Assembly (NCBI GenBank): GCA_963783045.1
Contig: CAWAMD010000005.1
Location: forward strand, 124,001 to 188,000
Source of the DNA: CAWAMD01 sp963783045
GTDB taxonomy: Bacteria > Actinomycetota > Nitriliruptoria > Nitriliruptorales > Nitriliruptoraceae
Direction: 5' to 3'
Length of the DNA stretch: 64,000 nucleotides
Shown: in pieces, positions 58,779 through 64,000 of the stretch
Numbering within the stretch: the stretch's first letter is position 1
Layout of the letters: the number at the start of each line of letters is the position of its first letter
Program-made: the position numbers and the translations under genes
Notes under the pieces: generated by a model
The model's database searches: none
What the model was told of the DNA's origin: nothing
Seen by the model: only the letters and a program-made list of their open reading frames with translations

Positions 58779-61565
58779 ATGCATCGCCACACTTTCCGAC
58801 GGACGGCCGTGCTGCTCGCCGGGTCCGCGCTGGTTCTGGCCGGCGTCGCTGTCAGCTCGCCGAGCCCCGAAGCGCACGGTCTGCCCCGCGCCGCCCAGGA
58901 GCTCGCGGCAGAAGGTTCGGCCAGCGGCGTCGAGGTCGACAAGGACTTCCGCGAGCCGGCGGAGGGCATCGAACACGGCGGTGCCGGCGCCGAGGCTGCG
59001 GAGCAGATGACGGCCCAGGAGCAGTGGGCGCAGGCGCGGACCGCGCCCGGGATCGTCGCCCCCGGCGGCTACTCGTCGGCGTACGGCGACCTGACGTCCC
59101 TCTCGGCGACCGGCGGCAGCTGGGACGAGATCACGAACCTGCCGTACGACGCCGACGACCCGGACTACCGCGACTACTTCTCGAACTCGAGCGGTGGGTC
59201 GGGCCTCGTCACCGGACGGATCACCGCCCTGGCGGCGGACGACGCCGGCAACGTGTACGCCGGTGGTGCGGACGGTGGGGTGTGGCGCTCCACGTCGGGC
59301 GGTGGTAGCTGGACCCCGATCGCGGACAGCCTGCCCTCGCTGTCCAGCGGAGACCTGCAGCTCGACGACCAGGGTCGCCTGTGGTACGCGACCGGTGAGG
59401 CCAACACGGGCGGTACGAGCTACGTCGGCACCGGCGTCTACCTGCTCGACAACCCAACGTCCGGGACGTTCTCCCCAGCCGACCGGGTGGGCGGGGACGA
59501 GCTCGAGTCGACGACGATCAACGCGATCCGCTTCGCGGGCGGGAAGGCGTGGATCGCAACGCTCCGCGGCATCTGGTGGCACAGCCTGAGCGGGGACATG
59601 TCCGACGCGTGGACGCAGTCCTTCGCGCCGAACCCGTCGTACCTGCCCGGCGGGGCCAACGCCGGTGACGCGAACGCGGCCTACAAGAACATCGTCAACA
59701 ACGTCGCCATCGACCCGGAGGACCCCGACCACGTCATCGCGGCGGTCGGCTGGCGCTCGGGCGACACCTACAACGGCTTCTACGAGACGCGGGACGCTGG
59801 CGGTCACTGGACGAAGGTCAACCTCACGGGTGGGCTCGACAAGAGCGACATCGGCAACGCGACCTTCGCCTGGGCCGCCGACGGGTCCCGGCTCTACGTC
59901 ATGAACCAGTCGCCGAAGCGCCTCCAGTCGGGCGCGGCGATCCCGATGACCTATCTCGACGGGATCTACGTCTCGGACACCGGCTCCCTCGACGGTCCGT
60001 GGACCCGGATCGCCAGCGCCGACAAGCTCGGCGCGGCCTCCGGCGGCTCGGCCCTGTCGAAGAACTACGGCGTGGGCTATCGGCCTGGAATCCAGAGCTG
60101 GTACAACCAGTTCCTCACCGTCGACCCCAACGACCCCGGCCACGTCGTCGCCGGTCTCGAGGAGGTCTACGAGACCACCGACGGTGGGTCCCACTGGACG
60201 ACCATCGGGCCGTACTGGAACTTCTACTTCGGCTGCTGGGCGCCGGACGCGGTCTACCCGCCGAACGGCGGGCCGAACCGCTGCCCGCAGACCACCCACC
60301 CGGACCAGCATTCGGTCGCGATCGGAAGCACGTCGCCCCACGGCAAGCCGTACCTGATCGTCGGGAACGACGGCGGGGTCTACAAGCGCCCGCTGGACGG
60401 CAAGACGAACCGGAACGGCAACGCGACCGACTGGGTCTCCCTCAACGACGGGACCATCGACGCCCTGCAGTACTACGGCATGGGTGTCGGCGCGCTCGCC
60501 GGCAACGGCTCCCGTCCCGACATCGGATCTGGCGACGGCGTGCTCGTCAGCGGTGGCATGCAGGACAACGGCGGCTCGCTGCTGCGTCCCGGCGCCTCGA
60601 AGATGGTCTCCAACTTCGGTGGCGACGGCGGTGACGTCCTCGTCGACCCGGCCAACGGCTGCAACATCGTGCAGGAGTACGTCTATCTGTCGATGGAGCT
60701 GACCCAGACCTGCGCCAACCCGGGCTCGCTCGCCGCATTCCTCGACCCGTCGCAGGCCACGACCTACGACGTCGCCCCGCCGGACATCAACGCCCGGTTC
60801 ATCGCACCGTTCTCCGCGAACAGCGCGAACACCGACGAGTGGGTCGCCGGCGGCAACAGCCTCTGGTACCAGGACCAGGGCTTCGCGATCCGATCGGGAA
60901 GCGCCTGGGAGAAGGTCCACACCTTCTCGAGCTCGGTCAAGGTCGCCACGGCCACCGCGTTCGGGGGAGACACGATCCTCGCCGGCTGGTGTGGCCCGTG
61001 CAACAACGCCGGGTTCGCCCGTGGCATCGTCGTGCTGCACCGGGGGACCGATGGCACCTGGTCGGTTGCCCACACCATCGACGCGAGCAGCAGCACGATC
61101 CCCAACCGCTACGTCGGCGGCGTCACCGTCGACCCGAACGACGATCAGCACCTGCTCATCGGGCTCAACGGCTTCTCGCGTCGCTTCACCGAGGGTCCGG
61201 GAGCCGGTATCGGCCACGTCTTCGAGTCGACGGATGGTGGCGCCACGTGGGCGCTCTCGGACGCCGGCAGCTTCCCGGACGTGCCCGTGAACAGCGTGCG
61301 GGTGCTTCCCACCGGCGGCACGGTCGTCGGGACCGACCTCGGCGTCCTCTACCGGGCCCCGGGCGAAACCGACTGGACACGGTTCGGGGACAACTTCCCG
61401 ACGACCGTGGCGATGGACGTGGAGTACTCCGGGACGGACAACATGGTCTACGTCGCGACCCACGGTCGCGGCATCTGGCGGATCGACAACCCGGACCCGG
61501 CCACGGCTCCGACCACGAGCACGGGACACGGCAAGGGTCACTCCCCATCGGGAGGCCGCGGGTAG
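58779..61565 (+). CDS. Secreted beta-propeller (BNR/VPS10-like repeat) protein
   Basis: The 928-residue protein has a signal peptide (AVLLAGSALVLAGVAVSSPS) and many propeller blades with Asp-box-like motifs, such as GGVWRSTSGGGSWTPI, YETRDAGGHWTKV, YETTDGGSHWTTI and FESTDGGATWALS. These are typical of GH74/sialidase-type and VPS10-like propellers. Glycosidase residues cannot be assigned, so the function is unknown. The C-terminus (THGRGIWRIDNPD) is the usual last blade, followed by a Ser/Gly/His-rich tail. ATG 58779 follows GGGAGGAG. A strong hairpin follows the stop. Confidence 0.85.
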   Translation: MHRHTFRRTAVLLAGSALVLAGVAVSSPSPEAHGLPRAAQELAAEGSASGVEVDKDFREPAEGIEHGGAGAEAAEQMTAQEQWAQARTAPGIVAPGGYSSAYGDLTSLSATGGSWDEITNLPYDADDPDYRDYFSNSSGGSGLVTGRITALAADDAGNVYAGGADGGVWRSTSGGGSWTPIADSLPSLSSGDLQLDDQGRLWYATGEANTGGTSYVGTGVYLLDNPTSGTFSPADRVGGDELESTTINAIRFAGGKAWIATLRGIWWHSLSGDMSDAWTQSFAPNPSYLPGGANAGDANAAYKNIVNNVAIDPEDPDHVIAAVGWRSGDTYNGFYETRDAGGHWTKVNLTGGLDKSDIGNATFAWAADGSRLYVMNQSPKRLQSGAAIPMTYLDGIYVSDTGSLDGPWTRIASADKLGAASGGSALSKNYGVGYRPGIQSWYNQFLTVDPNDPGHVVAGLEEVYETTDGGSHWTTIGPYWNFYFGCWAPDAVYPPNGGPNRCPQTTHPDQHSVAIGSTSPHGKPYLIVGNDGGVYKRPLDGKTNRNGNATDWVSLNDGTIDALQYYGMGVGALAGNGSRPDIGSGDGVLVSGGMQDNGGSLLRPGASKMVSNFGGDGGDVLVDPANGCNIVQEYVYLSMELTQTCANPGSLAAFLDPSQATTYDVAPPDINARFIAPFSANSANTDEWVAGGNSLWYQDQGFAIRSGSAWEKVHTFSSSVKVATATAFGGDTILAGWCGPCNNAGFARGIVVLHRGTDGTWSVAHTIDASSSTIPNRYVGGVTVDPNDDQHLLIGLNGFSRRFTEGPGAGIGHVFESTDGGATWALSDAGSFPDVPVNSVRVLPTGGTVVGTDLGVLYRAPGETDWTRFGDNFPTTVAMDVEYSGTDNMVYVATHGRGIWRIDNPDPATAPTTSTGHGKGHSPSGGRG

Positions 61566-61566
61566 A

Positions 61567-61616
61567 GCGACCACGGGCAGGGACCGCACACCACACGCGG
61601 CCCCTGCCCGTGTCGC
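61567..61616 (+). terminator. Hairpin after the beta-propeller gene
   Basis: GCGACCACGGGCAGGG with CCGC pairs with GCGG and CCCTGCCCGTGTCGC around a nine-base loop, a long stem directly after the stop codon. No T-run follows, so termination might not be purely intrinsic. Confidence 0.6.
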
Positions 61617-61658
61617 TGCAGGGGACCGATCCACTCCGTACGGTGACGCCTGGAGACG

Positions 61659-61930
61659 GCGATCCGACGCATCGAGACGAGCCGTCCCGACGTGGCGCTC
61701 GTCGACCTCGTCCTCACCGACGGGAGCGGCGGGCCTTCGACCTGCTCGGTCGGGGCATGAGCAACGGCGAGATCGCGGACCAGCTCCAGATCACGCCATC
61801 CACCGTCCGCTCGTCGGTCTCGAACATTCTGGGGAAGTTCGGGTACGAGAACCGGGCGCAGCTCGCGGCGGCGTCAGCCCGGCGCCGGGTGCGTGTCGAG
61901 AGCCGGCGGCAGAAGCCCGATTGGAGCTGA
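61659..61930 (+). pseudogene. Relic of a NarL-type response regulator
   Basis: One frame reads TSRPDVALVDLVLTDGSG, the phospho-acceptor part of a NarL-type receiver. A few bases later another frame reads RRAFDLLGRGMSNGEIADQL and TPSTVRSSVSNILGKFGYENRAQLA, a complete LuxR HTH. The part in between and the receiver N-terminus are missing. It resembles the regulators at 14233 and 22031 and looks like an internally deleted copy. Confidence 0.6.
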
Positions 61931-62156
61931 CGTTCGACCTGGTCCGACCGGCCGTCCGCGACGGTCGGCGCAGGGGAGAGGGCTGTCACCGAAGACACGG
62001 GACCGCCGCCCCGGGTGGTGGAGGGAGCGCGCACCGCAGGGAACGACGGTGTGCAGCGCCCGATCGTGTGGCGCCACCGCACACGCTGGCCGCAGGACCC
62101 GCATCGACGCCTGGCGTGTCGCAGGCTCGGCGGGTGACGACAAAAGGGGAGGGGCC
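61931..62156 (+). other. Gene-free stretch before the cupredoxin gene
   Basis: No credible gene is seen. Promoter hexamers are not obvious. AAAGGGGAGG at its end is the ribosome binding site of the next gene. Confidence 0.3.
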
Positions 62157-62594
62157 ATGAGGTTGGGAACGCGGAGCGTGGTGGGGGTGCTGGTCGGGGT
62201 CGCGGCGGTGCTGCTGGCCGGGTGCGGCAGTGATGCCGGCGCGTCCGGCAACGAGGTCGCGGTCGAGCTCGCCGACTACTCGATCGAGCCCGAGGCGAAG
62301 ACGGCCGACGCCGGCAGCGTCACGCTGTCCGTCCACAACGGTGCGCGGCAGACTCACGAGTTCGTCGTCCTGCGGACAGATCGCGCGCCGGACGCGCTGC
62401 CCACCGACGCAGCCGGCAACGTCGAGGAGGAGGGGGCCGAGGATCTCGAGGTCGTCGACGAGGTCGAGGACGTCGAGGGAGACGCGACCGAGAGCCTCAC
62501 CGTGGACCTGGAGCCGGGCCACTACGTGTTCGTCTGCAACCTGCCCGGACACTACGCCCAGGGCATGGCGGTCGGCTTCGACGTGCCGCAGTAG
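62157..62594 (+). CDS. Cupredoxin-domain lipoprotein
   Basis: A lipoprotein signal with lipobox (VLLAGC, Cys about residue 21) leads to a plastocyanin/azurin-like domain. Copper ligands are visible as the His of QTHEFVVL and the Cys, His and Met of VFVCNLPGHYAQGM. An acidic insert (DAAGNVEEEGAEDLEVVDEVEDVEGD) lies between them. It is likely a membrane-attached electron carrier or copper protein outside the cell. ATG 62157 follows AAAGGGGAGG. A strong terminator follows. Confidence 0.88.
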   Translation: MRLGTRSVVGVLVGVAAVLLAGCGSDAGASGNEVAVELADYSIEPEAKTADAGSVTLSVHNGARQTHEFVVLRTDRAPDALPTDAAGNVEEEGAEDLEVVDEVEDVEGDATESLTVDLEPGHYVFVCNLPGHYAQGMAVGFDVPQ

Positions 62595-62603
62595 GCGGAC
62601 GCG

Positions 62604-62635
62604 AAACGGGGCGCGCCGACCAGCGCGCCCCGTTT
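62604..62635. terminator. Bidirectional terminator between convergent genes
   Basis: AAACGGGGCGCGC and GCGCGCCCCGTTT form a perfect 13-bp stem with a six-base loop. The A- and T-ended arms can serve both the cupredoxin and the convergent aldehyde dehydrogenase. Confidence 0.85.
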
Positions 62636-62651
62636 GGTCCGTCGAGCGGCG

Positions 62652-64000
62652 TCAGCCCTGCTTCGGGCCGACCCAGACCTGCTGGACGTTCACGAACTCC
62701 TTGATGCCGTGCGGACCGAGCTCTCGCCCGTACCCGGAGCGCTTGATCCCACCGCTCGGCAGCCGTGGGTCCGTCTTCACGACCCCGTTGACGGCCACCT
62801 GGCCGGCCTCGATGTCGCGGGCGATCTCACGTCCGCGCTCGGGAGTGGTGAACACACTCGACGCGAGTCCGTAGGGCGTGTCGTTCGCGATCTCGAGTGC
62901 CTCGTCGGCATCCTTCGCGCGCATCACGACCGCGATGGGACCGAAGGTCTCCTCACAGCTCGCGACCATGTCCGACGTGACGTCGGTCAGGAGCGTCACC
63001 GGGTAGAAGAAGCCCTCGCGGTCGGGGATCTCGCCCCCGAGCTCGAGGGTCGCCCCCGCCTCGACGGTCTGTGTCACCTGGCGGTGCAGGTCGTCGCGAA
63101 GATCCTCACGGGCGATGGGTCCGATGTCGGTGGACTCGTCGCGCGGATCGCCCATCTTCAGCGCCGCGAGCCGCTCGCGGAACATCGCGACGAACTCGTC
63201 GTACACCGCTTCCTCGACGATGACCCGCTTCGCCGCGATACACGACTGACCCGCATTGATGATCCGCATGGTCGTGATGGCGTCGGCCGCCGAAGCGAGG
63301 TCGGCATCGGCGAGCACGATGCTCGGATCGGAGCCGCCGAGCTCGAGAACGGCAGGCTTGATCTGTGCTGCGGCGGCGGTCGCCACGGCTGCGCCTCCAC
63401 GGTCGGAGCCGGTGAACGACACCGCCTTGATGCGCGGGTCACGGATCACGGCCTCGATGTCGGCGTGGCCGATCGGCAGGTTCTGCAGAATCCCGTCGGG
63501 CGCGCCCGCCTCCTCGAACACTCGCGCGATTGCCTCGGCGCAGCCCGGCACGTGCGAGTCGTGCTTCATGACGCCGGTGTTGCCTGCCATGAGCGCGGGC
63601 GCGATGAACCGGAACGCCAGCCAGAACGGCGAGTTCCACGGCAGGATGCCGAGGACCGGGCCGAGTGGCAGGTACTGCACGTAGCTGTGCGTGGCGTCCG
63701 ACACGATGGTCTCGGAGGCCAGGTACTCGGCGGCATGGTCCGCGTAGTGCTCGGCCGCCCAGGCGGCCTTGTTGACCTCACCACGCGCCTCGGTGATGGG
63801 CTTGCCCATCTCCTCGGTCATGAGCATCGCGAGGTGCTCCACGTCGTCGCGCATGCGCTTGGCGACGGCCCGCATGACCTCGCCCCGTTCCTCGAAGCTG
63901 AACGTGCGCCAGGTGCGGTAGGCGGCCTCGGCCCGCGCCAGGACGTCCCCGATCGCGGAGGCGTCGGCGCCGGGTGTCTCGCGGATGGTCGTGCCGGTGG
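62652..64000 (-). CDS. Aldehyde dehydrogenase, succinate-semialdehyde type (partial, 5' end outside window)
   Basis: The frame is open to the right edge and has ALDH motifs LPWNSPFWLAFRFIAPAL, FTGSDRGG, the catalytic Glu in LELGGSDP, the catalytic Cys in NAGQSCIAAKR and SGGIKRSGYGRELG at the end. Similarity is greatest to NAD(P)-dependent succinate-semialdehyde-type enzymes. The visible part reaches upstream to TIRETPGADASAIGDV; the start is missing. It converges on the cupredoxin gene. Confidence 0.92.
   Translation of the reverse strand, partial: TGTTIRETPGADASAIGDVLARAEAAYRTWRTFSFEERGEVMRAVAKRMRDDVEHLAMLMTEEMGKPITEARGEVNKAAWAAEHYADHAAEYLASETIVSDATHSYVQYLPLGPVLGILPWNSPFWLAFRFIAPALMAGNTGVMKHDSHVPGCAEAIARVFEEAGAPDGILQNLPIGHADIEAVIRDPRIKAVSFTGSDRGGAAVATAAAAQIKPAVLELGGSDPSIVLADADLASAADAITTMRIINAGQSCIAAKRVIVEEAVYDEFVAMFRERLAALKMGDPRDESTDIGPIAREDLRDDLHRQVTQTVEAGATLELGGEIPDREGFFYPVTLLTDVTSDMVASCEETFGPIAVVMRAKDADEALEIANDTPYGLASSVFTTPERGREIARDIEAGQVAVNGVVKTDPRLPSGGIKRSGYGRELGPHGIKEFVNVQQVWVGPKQG

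Noticed and set aside
60839..61930. 363-codon plus-strand frame ending in a LuxR HTH
   Set aside because: Most of it is out-of-frame sequence of the beta-propeller gene. Only the last 65 codons or so are regulator-like, so it is listed as a relic.

Overview
The window is very GC-rich DNA with strongly G/C-biased third codon positions. Its gene content is actinobacterial: an AccA/AccD-type acyl-CoA carboxylase pair, NarL/DevR-type two-component systems, a high-GC hut pathway, a SipW/TasA-like secretion operon, and many PIN, RHH and AbrB toxin-antitoxin genes. A free-living, secreting, heterotrophic member of the Actinomycetota is likely. The genus cannot be fixed from sequence alone.

Layout. 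1-13.1 kb (minus strand): a large secreted multidomain protein (runs off the left edge) sits downstream of a nucleotide-sugar cassette. The cassette holds WlbA-, WlbC- and WlbB-like enzymes, glucose-1-phosphate cytidylyltransferase, an epimerase/dehydratase and four successive sugar C-methyltransferase-like genes. One of the four has three frameshifts that together restore the frame. Nearly all of these genes overlap by 4 bases, so this looks like one operon for a rare, probably branched, surface sugar.

13.2-27.7 kb: signal transduction around a carboxylase operon. Two paralogous modules (13.26-16.71 and 21.33-23.98 kb) each have an unrecognised small protein divergent from a NarL-type response regulator, followed by a PAS histidine kinase. 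Between them lie a TetR gene and the biotin-dependent carboxylase beta and alpha genes, with a perfect 16-bp palindrome in the divergent promoter. A third pair follows: a degenerate-receiver regulator and a PAS-GAF-PAS kinase with a degenerate GGDEF tail. GGCACCTGTCC and DosR-like boxes recur in these promoters.

27.7-45 kb: housekeeping and catabolism. hutI, hutU and hutG lie together, and hutH is 7 kb away. Acetyl-CoA synthetase, two short-chain dehydrogenases, a GGDEF-EAL protein, rsgA, an aldehyde dehydrogenase and a membrane diguanylate cyclase complete the region. Tandem pairs of a REP-like palindrome flank hutG.

45.2-48.4 kb: a three-gene SipW-type secretion operon. Its signal peptidase is fused to what looks like one of its own substrates. 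tRNA-Cys and tRNA-Val follow.

49.4-58.6 kb: an accessory island downstream of tRNA-Val. It carries FitAB/VapBC, AbrB-VapC, Phd plus an unknown partner, and HTH-MntA/HepT, together with remnants (Doc, PIN, RHH, aldo-keto reductase) and duplicated hairpin elements.

58.8-64 kb: a secreted beta-propeller protein, a relic response regulator, a cupredoxin lipoprotein and a partial aldehyde dehydrogenase that runs off the right edge.
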